64,000 nt of DNA from Flavobacterium sp. LHD-85 (GTDB lineage Bacteria; Bacteroidota; Bacteroidia; Flavobacteriales; Flavobacteriaceae). Each line of letters begins with the position of its first letter. Position 1 is the stretch's first letter. A program made the translations under genes and the position numbers. The stretch lies in the NCBI RefSeq assembly GCF_030929595.1, contig NZ_JAVFVR010000004.1, forward strand, positions 372,001 through 436,000, read 5' to 3'. The notes beneath the pieces were generated by a model. The model ran no database searches, was not told the DNA's origin, and saw only the letters and a program-made list of their open reading frames with translations. Below are positions 37,232 to 46,191 of the stretch, piece after piece.

Positions 37232-40200
37232 ATGAAATTTAGACCATTACTATCCTTTTTACTCCTTGGAAGCCTTTTTGTCACTGCACAAAACAACCCC
37301 ACTATAAAAGAATACAAAAAAGTATTTACCACATATCCGTTCTCAGATCCCGATCCGATTCCGAAACCTGATACGAAGTTTTATCCGTATTTTCGTTTTG
37401 ATGGATTTACCGATAAACCCGTTCAGAAAGAATGGAAAGTAATCGAAATTGAGAACGATTATATCAAATTGATGATCTTGCCAGAAATTGGCGGAAAAGT
37501 CTGGTCGGCTATAGAAAAATCTACAGGAAAAGATATTGTTTACAACAATCATGTGGTGAAATTTAGAGACATTGCCATGCGCGGACCTTGGACAAGTGGC
37601 GGTGTTGAAGGCAATTACGGAATTATCGGCCACACGCCAAACTGCGCAACTCCTGTCGATTATAAAATCATAAACCGAGAAGACGGAAGCATTAGCTGTG
37701 TCATTGGGGTTTTAGATTTATTGACGAGAACTTCTTGGAAATTAGATATCAATCTGCCAAAAGACAAAGCCTATTTTACCACAAATTCGTTTTGGTCTAA
37801 CACAACCGAATTCGAACAGCCTTATTACACTTGGATGAATACGGGCATAAAAGCAGCCGAAAATCTACAGTTCATTTATCCTGGACAAACTTACATTGGT
37901 CATAATGGAGAATACAATTCTTGGCCAATTGACAAAGAAAATGGCAAAGATTTGTCATTCTACAAAAACAACAATTTTGGCGGTTACAAATCCTATCACG
38001 TATTCGGGAAATATGATGATTTCTTTGGCGGATATTATCATGACGAAGATTTCGGAATAGGAAGATATGGCAATCATGATGATAAACCGGGCAAAAAAAT
38101 CTGGATTTGGGGATTGTCTCAGCAAGGAATGATCTGGGAAAAATTATTAACAGATACTGACGGACAATATGTAGAAGTGCAAAGCGGAAGATTGTTTAAT
38201 CAAGCGAGCGAAGGCAGTAACCTTACACCTTTCAAACAACGTTCATTTGCGCCTTATCAGACTGATACCTGGACAGAATATTGGTTTCCTGTAAAACACA
38301 CAAAAGGTTTTGTTAAAGCCAATAATTATGGCTCTGTCAATATTAAAAACGAAAATGGCTGGCTAAAAATCTATTTTTCTCCGCTTCAAAAATTAAATGA
38401 AAAAATTGAAGTTTTTGAAAACGATAAAAAAGTATATTCTAAAGATATTGCTTTGAATACAATGCAAACTTTCAAAGATTCAATTCAGGTAAAAGTCGAT
38501 TCTAATAAATTGAAATTTGTTTTAGGCGGAAATAAACTCGTTTGGAATTCTGCGCCAGAAGATGGAAATATTAATCGTCCTGTAGAAATTCCAAAAGATT
38601 TTGATCATAATTCGATTTACGGATTGTATTTGCAGGGGAAAAATTACATCAGCTTTAAAGATTATGTTCTGGCTGAAGATAAATTGAATGCTTGTTTGAA
38701 ACTAGATCCGAACTACGCTCCTGCCCTTTCCGCATTGGCTTCTTTGCAAATCAGAAAATTAGATTACAAAGCAGCTGTAAATTCCGCAAGCAAAGCTTTA
38801 TCGATTGATACTTATGATCCTGCAGGTAATTACTTTTATGCTTTGGCAAATTTCCATTTAGGAAATACTACCGATGCAAAAGACGGTTTTGATATTGCTG
38901 CTGCAAGTGTTGAATTTAGAAGTCCTGCTTACACCGCTTTAAGCAAAATTTATTTAGCAGAAAACGATCTTTCGAAAGCAATCGAATATGCAGAGAAAAG
39001 CTTAACATACAATCAATACAACATAGAAGGTCTACAGGTTTTAGCTGTTTTATATCGTCTTCAGAATAATACAGATAAAGCAAATTCGGTTTTAAAAACC
39101 ATTACAAAATTAGATCCGCTGAATCATTTTGCTGATTTTGAAAAATACCTTTGGAACAATTCAAACGATTCAAAAAATGCATTTGTTGCTGCCATTCAAA
39201 ACGAAATGCCAGAACAGACTTTTCTTGAATTAGGAATCTGGTATAATAATATCAGTCGAAAAGAAGAAGCTTTAAAAGTGTTTTCTATTGCAGAACCAAG
39301 TGCTGAAATTATTTATTGGAAAGCCTTTTTAGAAAATAAACCAGTTGATGTAAGCAAAATTAAACCAGGAACAAGTTTTCCTTTTAGAAATGAAACCGCA
39401 GAAATCCTAAAATCTTTAATTAAAACAAATGATCAATACCAATTAAAATATCATTTAGGTTTAATTGAATGGAATCGCAACAGCATTTCAGAAGCTAAAG
39501 AATTGTTTTTGCAATGCGGTACAAAACCAAATGATCCTGCGTTTTATGGAGCTAAAGCTTCTTTATTCAAAAATGATGCTTCAGTAGTATTGGCAAGTCT
39601 ACAGCAGGCTATAAAATTAGATCCGCAAGGCTGGAGATATCATAAAATGCTTGCAGAACATTACATCGCTCAAAAACAATTTGATAAAGCGCTTACAACG
39701 GCTGAGTCTTTCTATAAAAAACATCAAGACAATTATTTGATTGGAATGCTCTACGCTAAAACTTTATTGCTAAACAAAAAATACCGTGAAGCCGATTCGT
39801 TCTTAACCAAATTGCAAATCCTTCCGTTTGAAGGCGCAACAGCAGGAAGACAATTGTATCATGAAGCTAAATTGATGCAGGCTTTAGCAGAAATCAAAAA
39901 CAAGCAGTACAAAAAAGCATTACAATTTATTGCTGATGCCAAACTGTTTCCAGAGAATTTAGGCGTTGGAAAACCGTATGACGAAAACATAGATGAAAGA
40001 CTAGAAAATTGGCTGGATTATCAATGTTATAACAGTCTTGGAAATAAAGAAATGGCTTCTAAATCTTTAGATAAAATTGTTGCTTTTCGTCCTGTAGTGG
40101 ATAATACAGTTATGAACTTCCTTCCGGCAAACAACCTTGTTTCAGCTTGGGCGATTGAGAAAAAGTCTTCTGCTCAGGAAGCTGAAAAATGGATTAAAAC

Positions 40201-40327
40201 TCAGGCAAATTTATATCCTACAAATAAAATAGTGCAGTGGACTTTATTGTCTTACACCAAAAAGCCATCGAATATTTTAAGTGAAGATGAAAAAGACGGC
40301 GAAGTCAGAATTATCGAAAAATTGTAA
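37232..40327 (+). CDS. Exported DUF5107-TPR protein
   Basis: 1031 residues; signal peptide 1-19 (LFVTAQ). Residues about 25-430 are DUF5107: IKLMILPEIGGKVWSAIEKSTGKDIVY, then GPWTSGGVEGNYGIIGHTPNCATPVDY. This beta-sandwich part resembles galactose-mutarotase-like folds. From about 465 a series of tetratricopeptide repeats runs nearly to the end (GLYLQGKNYISFKDYVLAEDKLNACLKLDPNYAPALSALA, later AEHYIAQKQFDKALTTAESFYKKHQ). The family is common in Bacteroidota glycan loci and its biochemical role is unsettled. It is followed 21 nt later by the M1 peptidase, so the two are co-transcribed. Confidence 0.82.
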   Translation: MKFRPLLSFLLLGSLFVTAQNNPTIKEYKKVFTTYPFSDPDPIPKPDTKFYPYFRFDGFTDKPVQKEWKVIEIENDYIKLMILPEIGGKVWSAIEKSTGKDIVYNNHVVKFRDIAMRGPWTSGGVEGNYGIIGHTPNCATPVDYKIINREDGSISCVIGVLDLLTRTSWKLDINLPKDKAYFTTNSFWSNTTEFEQPYYTWMNTGIKAAENLQFIYPGQTYIGHNGEYNSWPIDKENGKDLSFYKNNNFGGYKSYHVFGKYDDFFGGYYHDEDFGIGRYGNHDDKPGKKIWIWGLSQQGMIWEKLLTDTDGQYVEVQSGRLFNQASEGSNLTPFKQRSFAPYQTDTWTEYWFPVKHTKGFVKANNYGSVNIKNENGWLKIYFSPLQKLNEKIEVFENDKKVYSKDIALNTMQTFKDSIQVKVDSNKLKFVLGGNKLVWNSAPEDGNINRPVEIPKDFDHNSIYGLYLQGKNYISFKDYVLAEDKLNACLKLDPNYAPALSALASLQIRKLDYKAAVNSASKALSIDTYDPAGNYFYALANFHLGNTTDAKDGFDIAAASVEFRSPAYTALSKIYLAENDLSKAIEYAEKSLTYNQYNIEGLQVLAVLYRLQNNTDKANSVLKTITKLDPLNHFADFEKYLWNNSNDSKNAFVAAIQNEMPEQTFLELGIWYNNISRKEEALKVFSIAEPSAEIIYWKAFLENKPVDVSKIKPGTSFPFRNETAEILKSLIKTNDQYQLKYHLGLIEWNRNSISEAKELFLQCGTKPNDPAFYGAKASLFKNDASVVLASLQQAIKLDPQGWRYHKMLAEHYIAQKQFDKALTTAESFYKKHQDNYLIGMLYAKTLLLNKKYREADSFLTKLQILPFEGATAGRQLYHEAKLMQALAEIKNKQYKKALQFIADAKLFPENLGVGKPYDENIDERLENWLDYQCYNSLGNKEMASKSLDKIVAFRPVVDNTVMNFLPANNLVSAWAIEKKSSAQEAEKWIKTQANLYPTNKIVQWTLLSYTKKPSNILSEDEKDGEVRIIEKL

Positions 40328-40348
40328 AGAACTTTCAAAATAATAAAA

Positions 40349-42532
40349 ATGAAAAACCATTTTTTAAAATATACTTTTTTTGGTCTTGTCCTTTTGATGG
40401 CTCCAAAAATTGAAGCACAGAACAAAGCAGAAAAGACAGATGAATTATCTATTTATCGTACTACTCCTTTAAAAACGCATGATTTAATTCATACCAAACT
40501 GGAAGTTTCTTTCGATTATGGAAAACGCTATTTGTACGGAAAAGAATGGATTACTTTAAAACCTCATTTCTACGAAACTGATTCGCTTAAGTTGGACGCG
40601 AAAGGAATGGATTTTAAAGAAATTGCTATTATTGATGGCAAAAAAAGTATTCCGTTGCAATACAAATATGATAATGAGGAACTTTCAATAGCTTTAAACA
40701 GAAAATATAAAAGCACAGAAAAGTATACGATTTTCATTAATTATACTGCAAAACCAGCAGAACTGAAAAGCAAAGCTGGCGAATCGATTACCAATTCAAA
40801 CGGATTGTATTTTATTAATCCTGACGGAAAAGGTGACAAACCAACACAAATATGGACGCAAGGCGAAACGGAGGCTTCTTCTTGCTGGTTCCCAACAATC
40901 GATAAACCAAATCAGAAAACAACTTCTGAAATTGCTATGACCGTTGAGGCAAAATATACCACACTTTCAAACGGCAAATTAACTTCGCAAAAAGTAAATA
41001 AAGACAGGACAAGAACAGATATCTGGAAGATGGAACAGCCAAATGCGCCTTATTTGTTTATGATGGCCGTTGGTGATTTTAAAATCTATAAAGATTCTTA
41101 TAAAGGTAAAGAAGTCAGCTATTATTTAGAGCCAAAATATGCGCCTTATGCCAAACAGATTTTTTATAAAACGCCAGATATGATGAATTTTTACGGCAAA
41201 ATGCTTGGCGTAGAATATCCTTGGGCGAAATATGCGCAGATTGTGGTGAAAGACTATTTTGGAGGTGCGATGGAAAATACTTCGGCAACCGTTCATGGTG
41301 AATATGTGCAAAAAACAGAGCGCGAATTATTAGATGATAATCAAGAAAGTACCATTGCTCACGAGCTTTTTCACCAATGGTTTGGCGATTATGTAACGGC
41401 TGAGTCTTGGTCAAACTTAACCATGAATGAATCGTTTGCCACTTTTGGAGAAGTTTTATGGCACGGGCACGATGCAGGACAAGATGGTGAAGACAGATCT
41501 CGTTATGAAAAATTGCAGAATTATTTACGTTCTCAAAAAAATGGCGACAGTCCTATTTTAGCTCGTTTTCATTACAGAAACGCAGACGATATGTTTGATA
41601 ATATCAGCTATTCTAAAGGTTCGATTATTTTGTATGCCATGAAAAACCAAATGGGTGACGAAGCCTTTTTTAAGGGATTAAATCATTATCTAACTACAAA
41701 TGCGTACAAATCTGGCGAACCGCATCAACTGCGTTTATCGATGGAAGAAGTGACAGGAAAAGATTGGTTGCCTTATTTTGAACAATGGTATTATAATGCT
41801 GGAAGTCCAATTCTGGATGTGAACTACAAATACGCTAACGGAAAAATTACCATTACAGTAAGTCAATCTCAGGATAGTTCGGTGCAAACCTTTACACTGC
41901 CTTTAAAAGTTGATTTTTACGTAAACGGAACTAAAATTAGAAAGGAGATTTTAATTGATAAAAGACAGCAAAGCTTCAGTTTTGACCTTCCCTCAAAACC
42001 TGAATTTATAGATTTAGATCCAGATAAAATCCTAGTTGGTGAAGTTAATGTAGATAAAAAAACCGCTGCTGATTATCTTTATCAATATAAAAATGCACCA
42101 TCCTATTACAACCGAATTGAAGCTATAAAATTTGCTTCAAAAGACAGAAGTCAGGAGTCACAGCTTATTCTACTAGAAGGTTTAAAAGATCAACAGGAAG
42201 ATTTAAGAGTACTGAGCATCAAAGCAATTGATTTAAATGAAAAACAAACCAAAGATCAGGTTTTAAAAATGCTTCTTGATATTGCTAAAAATGATAAAAA
42301 GACCATTGCAAGAGCAAATGCTATTGTAAAATTATCATCTACAGGCGATGCTTCTTATAAAAATTTAATGGCAGAAAGTATTAAAGAACAATCATATAAC
42401 GTAATTGCAGCTGGATTAACAGGATTAACAAAATATGCGCCAGCCGAAGCAGATAAAGCATTGTCCTCATTGGATGACGATACACAAAAACATGTAACGC
42501 CATTAATGAAAAAATTTAGTAGTCAAAAATAA
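40349..42532 (+). CDS. Exported M1-family zinc aminopeptidase
   Basis: 727 residues with signal peptide 1-23 (KIEAQN). The N-terminal saddle (about 30-240) is followed by the catalytic domain: exopeptidase motif GAMEN (306-310) and zinc motif HELFH (338-342) with third ligand Glu361 (MNESF). A C-terminal region (about 580-727) has HEAT-like alpha repeats. It removes N-terminal residues from peptides. Its place among glycosidases suggests the locus attacks glycoprotein or glycopeptide, the peptidase trimming the backbone after or before deglycosylation. Confidence 0.92.
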   Translation: MKNHFLKYTFFGLVLLMAPKIEAQNKAEKTDELSIYRTTPLKTHDLIHTKLEVSFDYGKRYLYGKEWITLKPHFYETDSLKLDAKGMDFKEIAIIDGKKSIPLQYKYDNEELSIALNRKYKSTEKYTIFINYTAKPAELKSKAGESITNSNGLYFINPDGKGDKPTQIWTQGETEASSCWFPTIDKPNQKTTSEIAMTVEAKYTTLSNGKLTSQKVNKDRTRTDIWKMEQPNAPYLFMMAVGDFKIYKDSYKGKEVSYYLEPKYAPYAKQIFYKTPDMMNFYGKMLGVEYPWAKYAQIVVKDYFGGAMENTSATVHGEYVQKTERELLDDNQESTIAHELFHQWFGDYVTAESWSNLTMNESFATFGEVLWHGHDAGQDGEDRSRYEKLQNYLRSQKNGDSPILARFHYRNADDMFDNISYSKGSIILYAMKNQMGDEAFFKGLNHYLTTNAYKSGEPHQLRLSMEEVTGKDWLPYFEQWYYNAGSPILDVNYKYANGKITITVSQSQDSSVQTFTLPLKVDFYVNGTKIRKEILIDKRQQSFSFDLPSKPEFIDLDPDKILVGEVNVDKKTAADYLYQYKNAPSYYNRIEAIKFASKDRSQESQLILLEGLKDQQEDLRVLSIKAIDLNEKQTKDQVLKMLLDIAKNDKKTIARANAIVKLSSTGDASYKNLMAESIKEQSYNVIAAGLTGLTKYAPAEADKALSSLDDDTQKHVTPLMKKFSSQK

Positions 42533-42566
42533 TTATAAGAATCCTAGAATCTGTTTTGTTTTTGAA

Positions 42567-42604
42567 AACCTCTCTAATTTGGTTCATTAGAGAGGTTATT
42601 TTTT
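42567..42604 (+). promoter_or_regulatory. Leader hairpin H2 before GH110 gene
   Basis: AACCTCTCTAAT (42567-42578) pairs perfectly with 42586-42597 across a 7-nt loop and is followed by A and seven T, so it has full terminator form, yet the next gene starts only 22 nt later. It shares its stem with hairpins H1 and H3. Confidence 0.75.
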
Positions 42605-42625
42605 AACTAAAAATCGCAACTAAAA

Positions 42626-44485
42626 ATGCAAAAATTCTTTTTAACATCCATCTTATTTTTTCTGTTAACCATTAGCACTGCTCAAAACAAGGTTAAAAAA
42701 ATAAACGTAAAAGATTATGGTATTATGGCTAATACCAAAGAAAATTTAACTGCAAAAGTTAATCAGCTTATTGAAGGATTGGGAAGCGAATCTGTACAAA
42801 TAATTTTTCCGAAAGGACGTTATGATTTCTATCCTGATGCCAATTATTACAGAACTTATTATGAGAGCAATACTTATGATGCCGATACCAGAAAACTGGC
42901 CATTCTCATAAAAAACAAAAAGAATATTACGATTGATGCTCAGCAATCTGATTTTGTGTATCATGAGCACATTCAGCCTTTTACATTAGATAATGCAGAA
43001 AACATCACAATCAAAAATGTAAACATCGATTGGGATGTTCCTCTAACATCTGAAGCCGAAATTATTGAAGCAGATGAAAATCACATTCTAATGAAAATTG
43101 ATATAGCTCAATCTCCCTACAAAATCCATGAAAAAGGTTTGACTTTTATAGGAGAAAATGCTAATGAAAACTGGGCGCTCTCTGAAGGTTCGTGGTTAAT
43201 TGAATTTGATAAAAACCATATTATCCCAGCAAATACAGGTGATAATGGTTGTGTAAAAGGAGACTTAAAAAATGTAATTTACAGCGAAGTAAAACCAGGA
43301 TTGGTAGTAATGAAAGGAAATTTTACCAAAACACCCGCCGTTGGAAACTTTGTAATATTAAGACACGGAAAACGTGATCACGCCGGAATGTTTTTATTTC
43401 ATAGCAAAAACACTAAACTGGAGAATATTAATGTTTACCATACTTCCGGATTAGGAATTCTATCTCAATACTGCGAAAATATTGAGATGAGAAAAGTAAA
43501 TATGCTTCCAAATCCTAAAAAAAATCGATATCTCAGCGGACACGATGATGGTTTGCATTTTATGGGATGCAAGGGCGAAATCATAATAGACAATTGCGAC
43601 GCACAAGGCCTAATGGATGATCCTATTAACATTCATGGAACCTACGTGCCGGTAATGCAAAAAATAGACGACTATTCTGTAAAATGCAACTTTGGACAAA
43701 ATATGTCTCACGGATTATTATGGGCTGTCGCTGGAGATAAAGTTGGCTTTATTCAGAAAAAAGAAATGAACACGATGTCTTACGGAATTGTTTCAAGTTT
43801 TGAACCGTTAGATGTAGATCATTTTATTATCAGATTCAAAGAAAAAATTCCGACCGATATAGATGCCAATTTTGTTCTGGAAAATCTAAGTTGGACGCCA
43901 AATGCTACAATTACAAATTGCTTTGTGGGTAGCAATCGTGCACGTGGTTATTTAATATCCACTCCAGGAAAAGTGGTAATATCTAATAATATTTTCGAAA
44001 CCAGTGGCTCGGCCATTCTTATAGCGGGAGATGCAAATTATTGGTTCGAAAGCGGTGCTGTAAAAGACATTACCATCAAAAACAATGAATTTAGATTTCC
44101 ATGTAATTCCTCTTATTATCAATTTTGTGAAGCAATTATCAGCATTTATCCTGAAATTCCGTCACCAAATGCTTTGCAACCATTTCATAAAAATATAAAA
44201 ATAGAAAATAACAGTTTTAACCCTTCAGACTACCCTATTCTTTACGCCGTTTCTGTAGACGGATTAAGTTTTAAAAACAATTCGATCAAACGTAGTTATG
44301 CTTTTACTCCTTGGTATCCAGAGAAATACAACTTTAGAATTGAAGCCTGCAAAAATGTAGAAATTAGCGGAAACAAAATTGAAAAAGATGTATTAGGAAA
44401 AAATATTCTTCTGAAAGGAATGCAACCAACGGAACTAAACTTACAGAATACAGAATTAAGTGTTGAGATAGCAAAACCAAATTAA
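42626..44485 (+). CDS. GH110-type alpha-1,3-galactosidase (right-handed beta-helix)
   Basis: 619 residues; signal peptide 1-19 (TISTAQ). The protein is a parallel beta-helix with many N-x-x-I/V rungs (ENITIKNVNIDWDVP; NTKLENINVYHTSGLGILS). Two acidic clusters typical of GH110 are present: SGHDDGLHFMGCKG (His306-Asp307-Asp308) and LMDDPINIHGTY (Asp331-Asp332). GH110 enzymes are inverting and remove terminal alpha-1,3-linked galactose, including the blood-group B determinant. Whether this one needs the fucosyl branch cannot be told. Last gene before promoter P3; no canonical terminator is seen, only the operator region. Confidence 0.85.
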   Translation: MQKFFLTSILFFLLTISTAQNKVKKINVKDYGIMANTKENLTAKVNQLIEGLGSESVQIIFPKGRYDFYPDANYYRTYYESNTYDADTRKLAILIKNKKNITIDAQQSDFVYHEHIQPFTLDNAENITIKNVNIDWDVPLTSEAEIIEADENHILMKIDIAQSPYKIHEKGLTFIGENANENWALSEGSWLIEFDKNHIIPANTGDNGCVKGDLKNVIYSEVKPGLVVMKGNFTKTPAVGNFVILRHGKRDHAGMFLFHSKNTKLENINVYHTSGLGILSQYCENIEMRKVNMLPNPKKNRYLSGHDDGLHFMGCKGEIIIDNCDAQGLMDDPINIHGTYVPVMQKIDDYSVKCNFGQNMSHGLLWAVAGDKVGFIQKKEMNTMSYGIVSSFEPLDVDHFIIRFKEKIPTDIDANFVLENLSWTPNATITNCFVGSNRARGYLISTPGKVVISNNIFETSGSAILIAGDANYWFESGAVKDITIKNNEFRFPCNSSYYQFCEAIISIYPEIPSPNALQPFHKNIKIENNSFNPSDYPILYAVSVDGLSFKNNSIKRSYAFTPWYPEKYNFRIEACKNVEISGNKIEKDVLGKNILLKGMQPTELNLQNTELSVEIAKPN

Positions 44486-44551
44486 ATTCTACTTCGAATT
44501 TAAAAAGAATATACATTTTTTATAGCCAGGCGATAAAAATCGTTTATACCA

Positions 44552-44565
44552 TGTGCTCGAGCACA
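44552..44565. promoter_or_regulatory. Operator 3a (distal to P3), perfect palindrome
   Basis: TGTGCTCGAGCACA, a perfect 14-bp palindrome and the consensus of all six sites. Its centre is 21 bp from 3b, two less than in the other pairs. Confidence 0.9.
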
Positions 44566-44572
44566 AAATTAG

Positions 44573-44586
44573 TGTGTTCGAGCACA
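44573..44586. promoter_or_regulatory. Operator 3b (proximal to P3)
   Basis: TGTGTTCGAGCACA, identical to operator 2b; it ends 15 nt before the -33 TTG. Confidence 0.9.
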
Positions 44587-44601
44587 TATTTCTGTTTTTT
44601 C

Positions 44602-44632
44602 TTGTTTAATCAAAATATATTCAATAGTTTCG
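44602..44632 (+). promoter_or_regulatory. Regulon promoter P3
   Basis: TTG (44602-44604), 20 bp, TAGTTTCG (44625-44632), then TTAAATAATTAAAA. It gives the second DUF3472-GH109 unit its own regulated transcript. Confidence 0.87.
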
Positions 44633-44770
44633 TTAAATAATTAAAAGTAAGCATTGTTTTATTTGTTATCTCAAAATACCATAACCACCTCATTAACAGA
44701 TTACAACATAAAAAACAAAGTATTTAAAAAACATAATTAGATTTAAAACATACGTTTTTGATTTTTAAAA

Positions 44771-44797
44771 CCTCTCTAATTCGGTTTGTTACAGAGG
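44771..44797 (+). promoter_or_regulatory. Leader hairpin H3 (degenerate)
   Basis: CCTCTCTAA (44771-44779) pairs with TTACAGAGG (44789-44797) at 8 of 9 positions. Its position before DUF3472 copy 2 is equivalent to H1 before copy 1, so it marks the left part of a duplicated unit. Confidence 0.6.
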
Positions 44798-44830
44798 CAA
44801 TTCAAAAAAAGAAACGAATTCAGCAATCAA

Positions 44831-46150
44831 ATGAAAAAAATTGTATACTTATTACTTGCTTTGGCATTAATTTCTTTTTCTCCTATAAAAGACGCCTCTT
44901 TCGTTGAAAGAAACACAATAGAAGACCCTAAAACAAAAATTTCACTGCCACTTGCAGGAAATGCATTTAGCTCGATACATATTGACGGAAGCAATACAAT
45001 TACAGACAATGGCATTGAAAATTGGACAAACCCTAATGAGTTTTTCACTTTATATTTTAAGATTTCAAAACCTGGAATTTTTCAATTTACAGTTGAAGAA
45101 TCTGTCGAAGTTTTTGGAAAATCAGAAGTTGAATTTTCTATAAATAACGAATCTAAAAAAGTAACGTTCACAGATTCAAAAAAAGCAATTTCCATTGGAA
45201 CTTGGACAATAAAAAAAGAAGGTTATGTTGCTTTAAAGATCAAAGGAATCAGTAAAACTGGTGATCGTTTTCCTTCTATAAATCGTTTAGAAATTTCAAG
45301 CAAAGATTTTGATGGAAAAATATCTTATGTGCCAAATAATGAAGGTAACTTTTATCATTGGGGACGTCGCGGGCCTTCGGTTCATTTAAACTATCAGGTT
45401 CCTGAAAATGTCAATGCAGAATGGTATTACAACGAAATTACTGTTCCTAAAAATGAAGACAAAATAGGTTCTTATTTTATGGCAAACGGATTTGGCGAAG
45501 GCTATTTCGGAATTCAAGTAAATTCGGCGACTGAAAGACGAATTTTGTTTTCGGTTTGGAGTCCCTTTGAAACAGACGATCCAAAAAGTATTCCTGATTC
45601 GCAAAAAATCAAAATGCTCAAAAAAGGAGAAAATGTACATGCAGGAGAATTTGGAAGCGAAGGTTCTGGCGGACAGAGCTATTTAAAATACAGCTGGAAA
45701 CCCGGAACAACATATAAGTTTTTGTTAAGAGGATTTCCTGAAAACAATAATTCAACAACTTATACTGCTTATTTCTATGCACCAGAATTAAAAAAATGGT
45801 TATTAATTGCAAGTTTTAATCGTCCGCAAACATATACTTATTTAAAAAGATTTCATTCCTTTTTAGAAAATTTCATTCCGGAACAAGGTAATTTATCACG
45901 AAAAGTTCTATTCAACAATCAATGGGTTTGCGATGAAAAAGGGAATTGGACTGAAGTTAATTCAGCTCGTTTTACAACAGACAATACAGGAACAAAAGGA
46001 TATCGAATGGACTTCGCAGGCGGACTGGAAAATGATTCGTTTTACTTAAAAGATGGTGGTTTCTTTGACAATTTCACCACACCAAAAGCAATATTTACAA
46101 GACCATTAAACAATAAAAAACCAGAAATAAATTTTGATGCTTTGCCATAA
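44831..46150 (+). CDS. DUF5077-DUF3472 exported protein, copy 2
   Basis: 439 residues from ATG at 44831; the TTG 45 bases upstream is rejected because the signal peptide begins at the ATG. Same two beta-sandwich domains as copy 1, roughly four fifths identical by eye. Unlike copy 1 the signal ends LISFSPIKDAS with no lipobox cysteine, so this copy should be periplasmic or secreted rather than lipid-anchored. It starts the P3 transcript and precedes GH109 copy 2 by 41 nt. Confidence 0.82.
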   Translation: MKKIVYLLLALALISFSPIKDASFVERNTIEDPKTKISLPLAGNAFSSIHIDGSNTITDNGIENWTNPNEFFTLYFKISKPGIFQFTVEESVEVFGKSEVEFSINNESKKVTFTDSKKAISIGTWTIKKEGYVALKIKGISKTGDRFPSINRLEISSKDFDGKISYVPNNEGNFYHWGRRGPSVHLNYQVPENVNAEWYYNEITVPKNEDKIGSYFMANGFGEGYFGIQVNSATERRILFSVWSPFETDDPKSIPDSQKIKMLKKGENVHAGEFGSEGSGGQSYLKYSWKPGTTYKFLLRGFPENNNSTTYTAYFYAPELKKWLLIASFNRPQTYTYLKRFHSFLENFIPEQGNLSRKVLFNNQWVCDEKGNWTEVNSARFTTDNTGTKGYRMDFAGGLENDSFYLKDGGFFDNFTTPKAIFTRPLNNKKPEINFDALP

Positions 46151-46191
46151 ATGATGAAGTATTGATCAACAAAAAACAAATTAATTTACTC

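Larger units (their letters stand above)
44486..44830. other. Regulatory region before the second DUF3472-GH109 unit
   Basis: 345 bp without a gene. It holds operator pair 3, promoter P3, an about 190-nt leader and a degenerate leader hairpin (44771-44797). Confidence 0.8.

Noticed and set aside
23600..44586. The six short palindromes as a CRISPR-like or mobile repeat
   Set aside because: They occur only in pairs before three promoters with fixed distance to -33 and -7 boxes; an operator explanation fits better.
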